From assembly GCA_963989385.1 (NCBI GenBank), contig OZ022499.1, positions 51,883,757 to 51,947,756 of the forward strand: a DNA stretch of 64,000 bases. Direction: 5' to 3'. Positions within the stretch are counted from its first letter, which is position 1. Every line of letters begins with the position of its first letter. The position numbers were made by a program, and so were the translations under genes. This document shows, piece after piece, positions 43,701-57,500 of the stretch. The notes beneath the pieces are model-generated. The model ran no database searches. It was not told where the DNA came from and saw only the letters and a program-made list of their open reading frames with translations. The DNA comes from Ctena decussata. Its lineage: Eukaryota; Mollusca; Bivalvia; Lucinida; Lucinidae.

Positions 43701-46700
43701 AGGTTGCTCATGTACTTCTGGCCCAGTATTTACATTCATTACTCTATACGGTAGTCAGAAAATACCTGGGTTTCTAAGATCGAAATAATTTTCAATATCA
43801 GTCGGTGCACATACCATTGCAATCGGTTCCTTTAAGAGGGTCATTGAAAAGTTCGTAATTCACTGAAGTACTTCTAATCAATTGCTGACTGACAGTCTTC
43901 TTGATAACGGTGAAATTTTGTAAATTACTTGTTATGCTATGAAAAGTCCTATATTTTGAATTCACCAGGTATTGACACTTAAATCATGAGGCACTGCTAG
44001 TAACATGACCACACCGGATAGGCAGCAATCGAAAACGCTCGTGCAGTCGAGAAACACGGACCAAAAACAGTCAGAAACAGCGTTTTTGATTGCAAATTGG
44101 CGACAATTTGCAATCGAAAATGCTGTTTTGCAATCAAAAACGCGGTTTTTGATCCGCGTTAATCGATTGTTAAGAGCGTTTTCGATTGCCGCCTACCTGG
44201 TGTTATAATAGTAATTGGTGAGATGTCCCATGTTCAGATTTGGACAGGTCCTCCTGTCAGGTTCAAGGGTAGTTATATTAAATGGCAAACAGTATTGTTT
44301 GAGTCTACACAGTTTGCTCTGTAATTTTCCCATGGTAGGGGGCAGGGGGAGAGGATGGCCGGGGAGTTGGGGGAGGAGTAAACTTTTAAAGAAAAGAATC
44401 AGTTCCCCACATGGAGAGGATCGGACAAACACAAAACATAATGCTATTCTCTGAAAACTCATTTTACTCTTTATAAACCTGAAAATCTGATTATTTATTG
44501 ATGATTCAGATTTGCACAAACCACAAAAATGAGACACATGGTGGGAAAGCAAGCTTTTTAGGCATTATGAACTATAAGGTCAGACCAGCCTGCAAATAGA
44601 ACATTGGTAGTTTCTGAGCACAATATATGTGAATTTGCAAATTTTAAGATGTGAACTGTGAACTGGGCAATCCCTGACCAGTCTGCAGACTGGTCAGGGA
44701 ATGTCCAGTTCACAGTTCTCTTATTACGAATATGTCCGAAGATAGTTTTTCACTAGGTGGTTCATATGGTAACACGCTGGTATCTCGTAAGATTTACCAA
44801 CAAACATGCGACAGGTGATCAAGACGCCACAAACGGAGGCAACAGACGATAAAATTATGTTCATTTATTTTGCATGACATAAAGTTACATATAAATTTAT
44901 ATGCATCTAAGCATGAGAAAAAGTATAAAATTTATGCAAGCTGAGATTAGAGAGCATTATTTTTTATACTGTAGAAAGGCATGTATTACCCGCATTTGCG
45001 TATATCTGGTGTATAAACCGCATCTATAAAACCCGATTTTACCTAGGTTTGAATACTGCTAAAAAATTGCAAAACTGTATATATTTGTCTATTTGTTTCA
45101 AACGGTGAATTTCTCTGAGAAAATCTTCCCAAATATTCCCTCAAAAAAATTGTTTTGCCGTATAACCCGCACCGCTTCAGTCAAGAATCTGAGGCATATT
45201 TCTGCGGGTAATACATGCCTTTCTGCGGTAATTCAGAAATGTTCCATATGTAGTCATGGAAACATGATGTGGCCCTTCATTGGAAGTACAGCTAGAATTT
45301 ATCCCAGATTTTTCGTCAAATAGTTGTTTTGGTAATGTACAGTTTGTAAAAATGAAATGTTATGTCTTGCATAGAAAGAGACCGTAACTCAAACTGCTTA
45401 GATGCACAAGCTGGTTTAGGTCTTCTTTTATTCAGAACCTCAGTCTGTGTTGTCTAGCCTATATTTAGGTGAAAATAGACAGATCTGCATTTAAAAAATA
45501 GAATCATAGTAAGCACTATGCAAGTTGACTCCAGGCTGCTTAACGCTTGTGCTGTTGCTCTGAGATATATTTTTTTTGTTATAATACGTATTTTGATTAT
45601 TTTTTACTTGCAGATATCCTGGTGTTAAAATACAGAATTTCACTAACAGTTGGAGAAATGGACTGGGCTTTAATGCTCTTATACATGCACACAGGTAAAA
45701 TAATAAAGAAATAGATAAAACAATACAGTCAACTCGCGATATCTCCAAGTCGAACTTCAGCCCAAACTACCGATATCTCAAAGTAAATTTTCTGGTACCA
45801 GAAAATTTACTTTGAGGTATCAGTAGTTTGCTATAACAGGAGTTGAAATGTAAATAAAAATAGGAAATGCATTCTTTGATATAAGAAGATACTTTGAGAT
45901 ATCGGTGTTCAAGATATCGGGAGTTGACTGTAGTATATTAACTATGGCAATGTTGCCTCCCTTCTCACTGGCGTCCACTCTGAAAGAGAAGAATTTGCTC
46001 TTAAAGGGAGCAAATTCTTCTCTCTAAGAGTGCACAGCCCGATTTGGAGACAGCTTCATTGACAGGGTAGCAAATACTATTCTAAAGTTTATTCCTTGTA
46101 AAAATGACACCCAAGCCATGTTGAAATAGCTATAGGTACGAAAGTGCAGGGAGCTATTGTTTCATGATGCAGTTAAGCAGGATAACTATTTATGTAAACA
46201 CTACAGAAGTAATCTAGAATTGTCTCCCTTGCATTAAGGATAACCTGACTGTGCTTGCCCAGCAACATAATATGATCATTTATGTCCCTATGACAGGAGG
46301 TGAAGAGCTTGGACCCTTTATGACTTGGACTCACACAGCTGTGGTTTGGTCATATGTGAGAAAACCCAATTCTATTCACTGGAGGTCAGATGTTTCGGGG
46401 CACACATGTTTTTGCCTTTCTTTGATGAACAGCCAGCTCAATATAAGCACAATATTCTTATAAGAGCTACAACACTCAAAATCAAAATAAGAAAAAAAAA
46501 AAAAAAAAAATCTTTATGTCTGAGTTACAAAAGATATGTACCACAGTTTGGTTATAATGTCAGCCAGTTTAGTGAAACTTCAGTATTTTATGATTAGATA
46601 TTAGTAGTGAAGTCCCAGGGAATATGAACATACAACTTGAAAAATACTTTATTGAAGCAGGTGACATCTGCCCTATCCTGCCACCCCATCTCCCACAACC

Positions 46701-49700
46701 AAATCACCCGGCACCACCTTATCTGCTTTTCTGGGCCAGTTGTTCCAAGCATCGTTAGCCTAACAAGCTCGTAAAGAGGCCAACTCTTTAAACGTTTTAT
46801 GACTTTATAACCAAATACAGTAGAACTTAAATGGCTCGAACCCCTGATGGCTCATTTACCATGCCTGGCTGTAACTCGTTAGTGGGTTCCTAGAGTGCAG
46901 TTTATATAGAAACTAACCCTGAATGGCTGGAACTACCTTTGGTTGGAACTAATATTCAGGGTCCCACCTGTTCGAGCCATTGCAGTTCTACTTTACACTG
47001 ATATTTTTTGTTGAAAAAATGTGAAAAGCTTTTGCAATGCAAAAGCTTCTCACATTTTTCCAACAAAAAATACTGGCATATTTGAGATATTAACGTTTAA
47101 TTTTAACGAAACATTAACTAACGACCTCGTTGGCCCTGAACTGTACATGTACAGTCTGTATATATATTGAACGTATTTCAGACCTGACTTGATAGCATAT
47201 GAAGAGCTTATTCCAAATGAACATATAGAAAACTTGAACAATGCTTTCAACGTAGCAGATGATAAATTAGGAATCCACAAGATCTTAGATGCTGAGGGTG
47301 AGTACACTTTATTGGATTGAAATACCGTAATGACCCTAAATTTTTGGATACCCAAAAGTCGGACAATTGTTAAAAAATTCTTAAAAATTGTTAAAAGTAG
47401 ATTTTACACACCTTGATGCATCCAAATTAGGCTTAGTGAATTGCAAACATTGAAGATCCTGATCAAACTGCTTCTTGAGAAGCAGTTTGATCTGGGTCTA
47501 CAATGTTTGCTCAGACCTGTCTGTCCAAATATTCAGGGTCATTACGGTAGCACATTCATTCCATTATAAGATGGAGGTTTTCTCTTCTAAAATGATTAAA
47601 AAAATGTATATCCCTCTTAAAAGGAGGATTAGATGTATGAGATTGTTTTGGAAGAGAAAACCCCATGTAAGAGTCAAATTAAACAGAGCTTTAGATATGA
47701 GGGAGTATTTGGTGATGATAAGGGATAATTTTTGTTAATTCTGCATAAAAAACATATGTTGTGACCCCTCATCTGAACCGCCTGGACGAGACAGTTCAGA
47801 TGAGTGGTCACAACATATGATTTCGATGAGAAATAAGAAAATTATCCTTAATTATCATCAAATACTCCCTCTTATCTATAGCTCTGAAATTTACATAAGA
47901 CTGATTTACATATTTGGGGTACTTTCGGGCAGAGAAAGGTCTGTCTTACTGCGGAATAAATACTGGTCCATTTATCACGCACAGTCAACTCTCGATATCA
48001 CGAAGTAGAACTTCAGCCCAAACTACTGATATCTCAAAGTAAATTTTCTGGTACCGGAAAATTTACTTTGAGATATCAGTATTATGAGATAATAGGAGTT
48101 GAAATTGATGTAAATAAAAATAGGAAACATATTCTTTCATATTTGGGATATCAAGTGTTTGGGATATCGGGAGTTGACTGTATTTAAATTCTGCATGCAT
48201 GAGATAGCCAAGCTTAACCATGCTTATTGATACTGCTCGTTTGTTTTTAGGTAGTTCTATTTACTGAATACAGTAGAACTTCACTGGCTCGAACCCTGAT
48301 GGCTCGTTCGCCCTGCCTGGCTAGAACTTTTTTCTTGGTCCCTAGAGGTTACTTTACATGGAAACTAACCCTGGATGCCTAGAACTACCCTTGGCTGGAA
48401 CTAATTTTCATGGTCTCAAGCCTGTTCAAGCCAATGAAGTTCCACTGTATCTCTATGGAAAGCTAAGAGATCTCCATGGATTTCCATGTTATTTTTTTTC
48501 TTAATTCCGCAGGAATTATTGTAAGGCATGTCATTCTGGGAGAAGGCTAAGGCAGACTACAGCAAAGATGTGATATTAGGTAAACTCCATGGAAAAATGT
48601 TTACCAGTACATTATGGTTGATTTGACAGGCTGTTAATTAACTCTTTAAGCACCAAAAAGCAGACAACAAGGTTTACGTCTGCAAAAATTAAAAAAATGC
48701 CTTGTCCAAGACATTTTATATTGAGAATTCAAAGACTAGAGGGCAAACAATGTAGATCTAGATGAGGTGGCTCATTATGAGCCGCCTCATCAATATCTAC
48801 GCTGTTTGCAAATTCTGCTATTATCATCCCTGGTGTTTAAAGAGTTAATAAGTTTGGTGATGGTGTACCATGCTTTGTATTCAACTAAAATGAGAAGAAT
48901 ATTCTAAATTATAGTTTCATTCTTGATATTGTAGATGTTGATGTTGAGAGACCTGACGAGAAGGTGATCATTACCTATGTAGCCTCCTACTACCATTACT
49001 TTGCCAAGATGAAGAGTGAAATGACAGGAGGCAAGAGAATTGCAAAAGTAAGTATTCATACTTGGGTCCAGAAATTCTCGTACGTGGTTTTATTGACCAG
49101 GGCCGAGTTGTTCAAAGCTAACGACATCGTTAGTAAATGAGATGTAAAAATTCTAAATGTATGATAGCCAAAAATATTGTCATTTTTTGCTAAACAAATG
49201 TGAGGAGCTTTTGCATGCACTGCAAATGCTTCTCTCATTTTTTCAGCAAAAATATAAGTGCACTTCATTTTATGTCCACTAGAAGACCTAACAAATCCTT
49301 GACTAATGACTTTGTTAAGCTAACAATGCTTTGAACAACTGGGACCAAATCTTTTCATATGTCTGTGAAATCACTACAAAAACATTGATTTTACCACAAA
49401 TTTCATTTGAAGTTGGAAACGGTATGTCATGATCTTGTACAGTTTTTCGATTAAAATGGAAAATTTATACAAACATACTCGTACATGTCAAAATCATGGT
49501 GATGTGAATCTCTTTTGTATTACATTGTATCTGAAAAGATTTTGTTGTTGCCTTATTCTTTAACGTCCACGGTAAACAGCTATGGTCATGTCAGGACAGT
49601 CAGTTAACCTAACCACACTATGCCTGGGCAGGCTTAGACCTCCTTAGCGGTTAACCAGTACCAAGTGCACTTACTTTCACCAGTAACTGACACCTGTCCT

Positions 49701-52700
49701 TCTTGAATCATCGGAAGGGTAAATGAAAGTAAGTGGCCGGACCAGGTATCCAACCCAGGACCTCTGGCTTACAAGTCAGGCGCCCTACCGACTGCGCTAA
49801 GTGGCCTGGCTGTCTGAACAGAGCTGTAAAATTATCCCACCCAGCTACCTGGGACATTTGAAAATCTTTTCATGAGAAATTATTATACTTGCCCAGAAAT
49901 TGCATTAGTTATATTGTGAAGTAAACTCTGAACGGCTACCAACTGGACGAGTAAACTGAATTGAAAATTTTCAAACCCTTCTCTAAAAAAAGTTTTCAGT
50001 AAAGCTCACACATCCAGTTGGAACTAAATAATGACATAAAATCAGTAAAAATTGTTACAATTTCAGATTGTAGGCCAGATGTTAGAACTTGAGAAAATGG
50101 TTGACGATTATGAAACACTGACTACCGGACTCCTGGAGTGGATCAAAGAAAAAATACTAGAACTAAACAACAGAAACTTTCCAAATTCTCTAGAAGGAAT
50201 ACAGAAAGAATTAATAGGCTTTAAAGAATACAGAACTGTAGAAAAGCCTCCAAAGTAAGTTGTGTGTGAAATGGAACAGGAGCTATGACCAGAGCCTTAG
50301 ATAAGAGGGAGTATTTGGTGATAATTAGGGATAATTTTTGTTAATTCTGGGTAAAAAACATATGTTGTGACCCCTCATCTGAACCGTCTTGACAAGACGG
50401 TTCAGATGAGGGGTCACAACATATGGTTTCAATGAGAAATAAAGAAAATTATCCCTAAATTGTCATCTAATATCCCCATTATCTAGAGCTCTGTATGACT
50501 GTATTTTCTCCCTCCACAAAATATTTACTTCCTGTCTCTGTACTGGTCATTAATCACATAACAGTAGAAGCCCGTGTTCAAGTGGTTCGAGGAACGTGGT
50601 TATGGCGCAGAGGGTTGCGGGTCAACTGGTCAGAGCTCCAGATAAGAAGGGTTATCAGAGATAATTTAGGGATAATTATCGTTATTTCTCCACAAAAACA
50701 TGTTTTATGACCCATCATTAGAACCGTCTCGTTGAGACGGTTCTAATGCGTGGTCACAACATATCTTTTCATTGAGAAATAAGAAAAATTATCTTTGAAT
50801 TATCCTCAATACCCCTTCTTATCTAGAGCTCTGACTGGTGACTGGAAATCTCTGTCAACCCAGCCATAAAGGGGTACCTTTTTCAAGTCAGGGACGTATA
50901 TGGCAGTGAAAGGAGAAGGATGGGCTCCGCCTTTCATATTCTGTGCCCAAGATCTGGTGAGCCTGTAGCCCCCACTGTTCCTATGGCCATTAGGCTATGT
51001 GAAACCTTTTACCTTTCTTTCTTTTAACCTTTGTAAGCTATTTACTTTCCTTTCTTTAAAGGAAGCAATATCTAGCAAAAGGAGGCAGTGTTTTAGCAAA
51101 ATATTTGAGACAGTTTGGTCTGCCATTTTTGTCTCATATAACAGAAGTGAAACACAAGTATTACTCTTCTGCTGGCGGCATCAGCATGCAAACTATACTT
51201 AGCAAAAATAAAAACTTGACAAGTTGCTATTTCTCATCCTACAGTAGTCAGGGGGAAAAGTGAGACATAAAAATTCTTTTAATTTAACACAAAGTAATCA
51301 TTTGGTAATATCACAGTCACACAAAATTGAAGATTCTTTAGATACAGCAATATTGAGGCTATTGTAAACATCACAAAGGGTTCTTTTCTGTTTTCTATGC
51401 TCAAAACCAAACAATTTCAGAATTTAAAATTGTTAAAGTCTGCTTAAATGATAAAAATTCTGTTGGCAATGCCTTTCCATTATTAAATCCAATCTGTATG
51501 GACTTATAAGCTAAATTTATGCCAATGCACAGATGACTAGGAGGCCGTGAGGACCAGATGAAAAACTTCAGTCCATGCCATTATGATGTCAGAAACTTCA
51601 GTTTCAGTGGAATTTCCATTACACTTTAAAGTCTTTATGGCAGTTTAAGAAATGGCTTTCAAATAAATTTAGTAATTAAGAGATTGAGTTTGCAAGACTA
51701 TCAAACAAATTTCGAAGAACATGAAAAAAAAAGACACACTGGTATAGAAAATATGGCATCTCAAAAATCTCTATATGGTGTAATTCAAAGGGAGATAATC
51801 TGAAAGTTTTGAACATTTTACATTATTTTCAGGTTGTGATTACGATGTACATAAGTGTTTAAAGTGTTTTCTGTGTGCACTGGAACTACTGTATATTGCG
51901 TACAAGAAAACTTTCCTCTGCGCATACGCAAATTAAAGTTCTGGTGAGAACATTGGGTCAGAATTATTAAAGTAGGAATAAGTCAGATAATTCCAGACAG
52001 GACAAAAATTTAACAATAGTTTTACATGATTTAAGTTACCAGACATCTGCCCAACTCAAAAAAATCTATATATACATTACATATTTGCTAGGTTGGCCGG
52101 AATTTAGAAATAAAAACTGTGAAGTTTTTATTTTTGTTCAGTATATATGTTTTTATGTGAAAGTAGAAAAAAATAACTTCAGAAATAAATACCAAAACCC
52201 AAATTTACCTGGAGCTCTAAGTCACAAAAATATCTTTCATAAAATTTATTATTTTCTTACAAACTCCAGACTACCAATCCAGGGGTCGCAGGTTCGATCC
52301 CCCGCTTCTCCGGTCTTTCAGATGAGACTTTAAACCGAGGTCCCGTCTCCATATGACCTCGTTGTTGGTGGGACGTTAAACCGAGTTCACTCACTTATTT
52401 TCTTACTTAGATTAAGAGAAAAGGGCAACCTCGAAGCTACATTCTTTAACATACAAGCAAGACTCAAAGCTAATGGCCAGAAGCAGTATAATCCACCTGA
52501 AGGCATGTATATTCATGATATTGAGAGTGCATGGATGAGACTAGAGAAGGCAGAACACGGCAGAGAGGTGGCACTCAGGGATGAATTGATCAGACAGGAG
52601 AGGCTTGAACAGCTGGCACAAAGGTTCAGAAGAAAGGTTAGTGACTGAATGTGATGTTTCTTCAATTTGTATCACCCTTCATGCTTAACAGATTTTGGGC

Positions 52701-54501
52701 AAGCTTAAAATTGTAACTGACATGCGAATCAGCGCAACATTTTAGTGAGGATGTCCTGTATTTAAGCAACAACAATAGGTAATTCGTAGGTGGAAACTGG
52801 CTGGAAAGATTGATTGGGCAGTTGTATTAAGATGTAGATTAACTTTTTTTGTCACGGCAATGTAACCTACATTGTAACTGCCAGCACTTTTAAGGTAAAA
52901 TTTAAATTTGTCTGAATTACTATTATACTAACTTTGCAGCATAATGAATATTTGACATTTGTATAAACTCAACAGAGAGATGTGTGGCTAAGTAGTTACC
53001 ACCCAGTAGTTATGGTGAAGAAAGCCACGTTTTTGAAGTGCAAGAAGACCAGCAAGTGACGGGAAAACTCTGTGAACCCAGCAGTAAATGGGTACCTTTT
53101 TTATGCCCCCAACTTCGGAGAAGTTGAGGGGGCATATTGGTTTGGGCCTGTCCATCCGTCTGTCCGTATGTCCGTCCGTCCGTCCGTAACGCTTTATGGC
53201 AGATAGGAAACTCAAGAACCGCTTATGCTAGGATCTTGAAATTTCATATGTGGTATGTACATGAAAAATAAGCGGACCCGTATTTTTTCTTTTTTCCGTG
53301 TGGGTCACGTATTTCCAGAATTATGCCCCTTTTTCGACTTAGCCTATGGAACCTTGTGAACAAAATATCTTGAGAACCCCTGCTGCTAGGATCATGATTT
53401 TTTGCAGGATAACATTGCCCAAGGTGTAGAAGACCTGATTAACTTGTGAAATTTTTTTTATAAATTTTTATCCCCCGACCGAAAGGTTCGGGGGATATAG
53501 CGATGAGCCTGGCGTCCGTCCGTCCGTCCGTCCGTCCGTCCGTCCGTCTGTCCGTCCGTCCGTAAACATTTTTCTTGTCCGCCCTATATCTTGAATACCC
53601 TTTGGAATATTTTCATGATACTTCACAGTTATGTAGAACAGGTCATGACGAAGTGTCGCGTACAAGAATGGTAACTCTTGCTATTGTACTTTTTGAGTTA
53701 TCTTCCCTTTGGTGAATTTTTGGCAGATTCGTGTCCGCTCTGTAACTTGAATACCCTTTGAAATATTTTCATGATACTTTACAGATATGTAGAACAGGTC
53801 ATGACGATGTGTCGCAAACAAGAATGACAACTCTTGCATTCTTACTTTTTGAGTTATTTCCCCTTGATGATTTTAGCTGTGATTTTGTGTTGATTTCGTG
53901 TCCGCTCAATAACTTAAATACTCTTTGGAATATTTTCATGATACTTTACAGATATGTAGAACAGGTCATGACGATGTGTCGCGAACAAGAATGACAACTC
54001 TTGCTTTCTTACTTTTTGAGTTATTTCCCCTTGATGGTTTTAGGTGTGATTTCCTGTCCGCTCTATAACTTGAATACCCTATGAAATATTTTCATGATAC
54101 TTTACAGATATGTAGACCAGGTCATGACGATGTGTCGCGAACAAGAATGACAACTCTTGCTTTCTTACTTTTCGAGTTATTTCCCCTTGATGGTTTTAGC
54201 TGTGATTTTTTGTTGTTTCGTGTCCGCTCTATAACTTGAATACCTTTTGAAATATTTTCATGATACTTCACAGATATGTAGACCAGGTCATGACGATGTG
54301 TTGCGAACAAGAATGACAACTCTTGCTTTTTTACTTTTTGAGTTATTTCCCCTTGATAGTTTAGGTGAGATATCATGTCTGTTCCATGACTTGAATACCC
54401 TAATACCCTTTGAAATATTTTCATGATACTTTACAGATATGCAGAACAGGTGATGACAATTTGTCCCATTCATGAATGACAACTCTCTCATTCATACTTC
54501 C

Positions 54502-54560
<59 letters not shown>

Positions 54561-57500
54561 CAAAAAAAAAATTTTTTTTTCCCAGATTTGGATTCTTTGT
54601 CCAAATTCACTTACTAGAGAGCTCAAAATTAGATTTGTAGGGCTTGTACTTTAGAAGTTCTTCACACATTTTGAGACGTTGAATGTATTATATGCTATAC
54701 ATTGTGTACATGGTGGCTGTTTGAGATTTTACCTCTTTTTAGCAGTCTGGCATACTGTTTTGGTCTGAGTGTTAGATAATCATGCATCTGTTAAACAGAT
54801 AATGTCAATCAGAAGCATAAAAGAATGACATTATATTACTTATATATGTTTTGAAGTGCATCCTGTTTACCAAGGCAGAAGGGGCCTTTGGTCGGGGGAT
54901 TTGCCATCTCCTCTGATGGCTATTTTTGACCGAGTTATGCCCCTTTTTCAGCTTAGTCCATTGTAAGCCTATGGAACCTTGTGAACAAAATATCTGAAGA
55001 ACCCCTTAAGCTAGGATCCTGATATCTGGCATACAGTTACAGACTAAGGGCTAAATGAAGTGATTAACTTTTGAGCCTATTTCAATAATTCTCAGTTGAG
55101 TTATTCCCCTTTTTCGGACATAGGCATTTGTATAGGAACAACCTTGTGAACAAAATATCTAAAGAACCGCATAAGCTAGGGTCCTTAAATTTAGCATGCT
55201 GGTTTGGACTAAGATGTAGATTGGACTAAGATGTAGATGAACTGATTAACTTTTGAGCATATATCGTAATTTTTTGGTTGAGTTATTCCCCTTTTCAGGC
55301 CTTAGGCATTTTATATAGGAATTACCTTGTGAACAAAATATCTGAAGAACCGCTTAAGCTAGCACATTTATATTTGGCATACAGTTACAGACCAAGATGT
55401 AGATGAACTGATTTACTTTTGAGCATATTTCTTAAATTCTTGTTGATCGAGTTATGACCCTTTTTCGACTTAGTGCATTGTAAGCCTATGGAACCTTGTG
55501 AACAAAATATCTCAAGAACCCCTGATGCTAGGATCATGATATTTTGCAGGAAGATACTCCCTAAGGTGTAGATGACCTGATTAACTTTTGAAAAAAAAAA
55601 TCGTAAATTTTTAACGAGTTATGCCCCTTTTTCGACTTAATGCATTGAAGCCTATGGTACAAAGGTACCTTTACACCCAGTCAAGAACCGTAAGAGCTAG
55701 GAATTTGAAACTTTAAACACATGATCAGTATGAAAAAAAAGCGAACACATATTTTTTCTTTTTTACGTGGGTCACATATTTTCAGAGTTATGCCCCTTTT
55801 TCGAGTTAGCCTGTGGAACCTTGTGAACAAAATATATCAAGTTCCCCTGATGCTAGGATCATGAGGTTTTGCAGGATGACAATGCCCAAGGTGTAGATGA
55901 CCTGATTAACTTTTGAAACAAAATTGTGAATTTTTGACCGAGTTATGCCCCCTTTTCGACTTAGTGCATTGTAAGCCTATGGAACCTTGTGAACAAAATA
56001 TCTCAAGAACCCCTGATGCTAGGAGCATGATTTTTTTTGCAGGAAGATACTGCCTATGGTGTAGATGACCTGATTAGCTTTTGAAAAAAAAAATCATGAA
56101 TTTTTGATCGGGTTATGCCCCTTTTTCAACTTAGTGCATCATTTGCCTATGGAACCTTGTGAACAAAATATCTGGAGAACCCCTGATGCTAGGATCATGA
56201 TTTTTGCAGGTTGATATTGCCCAAGGTGTAGCTGACCTGATTGACTTTCGAAAACAATTCGTAAATTTTTGACTGAGTAAAGCCCCTTTTTCGACTTAGT
56301 ACATTGAAGCCTATGGTACAAAGGTACAAGCATTATTGGATTAACCTTCTTTAGAGGCAAGCATATGGTTGGGGGCATAGTGTTTCATAAACACATTTTC
56401 TAGTTGAATCCGGGAAAGATACAGGCAGCAAAATGAAGAAGGGTGGGCTCTGCCTTTCATATGCTGTGCTCAAGTTTTAGAAGGCTTCTAACTTCCACTT
56501 CTCCTACAACCACTGAGCTATGGGAAACCATCATAAACTTGACACATTCTCTCAAACACTTACCAATGTTGCGTTCAAAACATCACATTACTGAATATTA
56601 TTACTTGGTTTGGAAATACAAAAGTAGATATGAGTCACAGCATGTGATTTTCAACAATGTGGCACTGGTGACAAGCAAAGGCTCTGATCAGACTGCACAA
56701 AAGTGCAGTCTGATTAGAGCCTTGGCTTGTCACATCAGCCATCTATGGAAGTGACCGAAGCCAAAGAGCCAACAGTGAGGTCTCTGATTACCCTGTATAA
56801 ATAAGAAGGAAGATCTGAATATTACATGACGAAATTGCCACATTGTTGGAAGCCCCATGAAGCAGCTCAGTTGTTAGAATTTTTATTTATAATCTCTCAT
56901 TTTGAAATTAGTTATTATTGATTTTCTCTTTCGATCACTAGGCTGAGATTCGTGAGTCCTGGTTGCTAGACATGATGCAGATTCTTGATGAGAAAATGGT
57001 GTGTAACAATGCGGCACAGGCTGAGGCGGCCATCAAGAAACATGAAGCTATTAGTGCTGAAATCTTAGCTAGGGTAGGGCATTATTTGTTGGTTTTGTTT
57101 TGTTTAAATTAGGGTTATGTCCCATGGACAAACTGGTAATAGTGAGGCTGCTAGAGGGGTAAAATTAGATACAGTAAAAATGGAAAAATTGAGACACTTA
57201 ATTAAAATAATTACAGTAATAATTCTAAAAATGGATCAGTTTGGTTATACAGTTCAGTAATGCATCCAAAAGATACAGATGGAATGACAAACAGTGTAGG
57301 CTCTGATCAGACAGCTACTTTAGGTCTTTAGCTCTATTCCATGATGAAGCTCAGTTGTGATGTGGCTTTCTTTGTAACTCTTGTTCAGTCACAAAGCAGA
57401 ATTTTTTGTTCTCAAATATGATATCTGCCAGCACTGTGAGGACAGAAATCAAGATTTGTTTTACATGTTGTTTTATTATAAAAAATAACTTCATGACTAT

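Larger units (their letters stand above)
52984..56530 (+). mobile_element. SINE family 4, split by a 3.3 kb element
   Basis: Left part to 53102 (GTGACGGGAAAACTCTGTGA, ACCCAGCAGTAAATGGGTAC). It resumes at 56404 (TTGAATCCGGGAAAGATAC, GGGTGGGCTCTGCCTTTC). In the uninterrupted order at 50878 the two sides are adjacent across a T-run. Confidence 0.75.

Noticed and set aside
48490..48600. Possible extra spectrin exon after a TCCGCAG acceptor-like site in intron 6
   Set aside because: No spectrin-like translation, and exons 6 and 7 already join in frame with continuous CH2 sequence.
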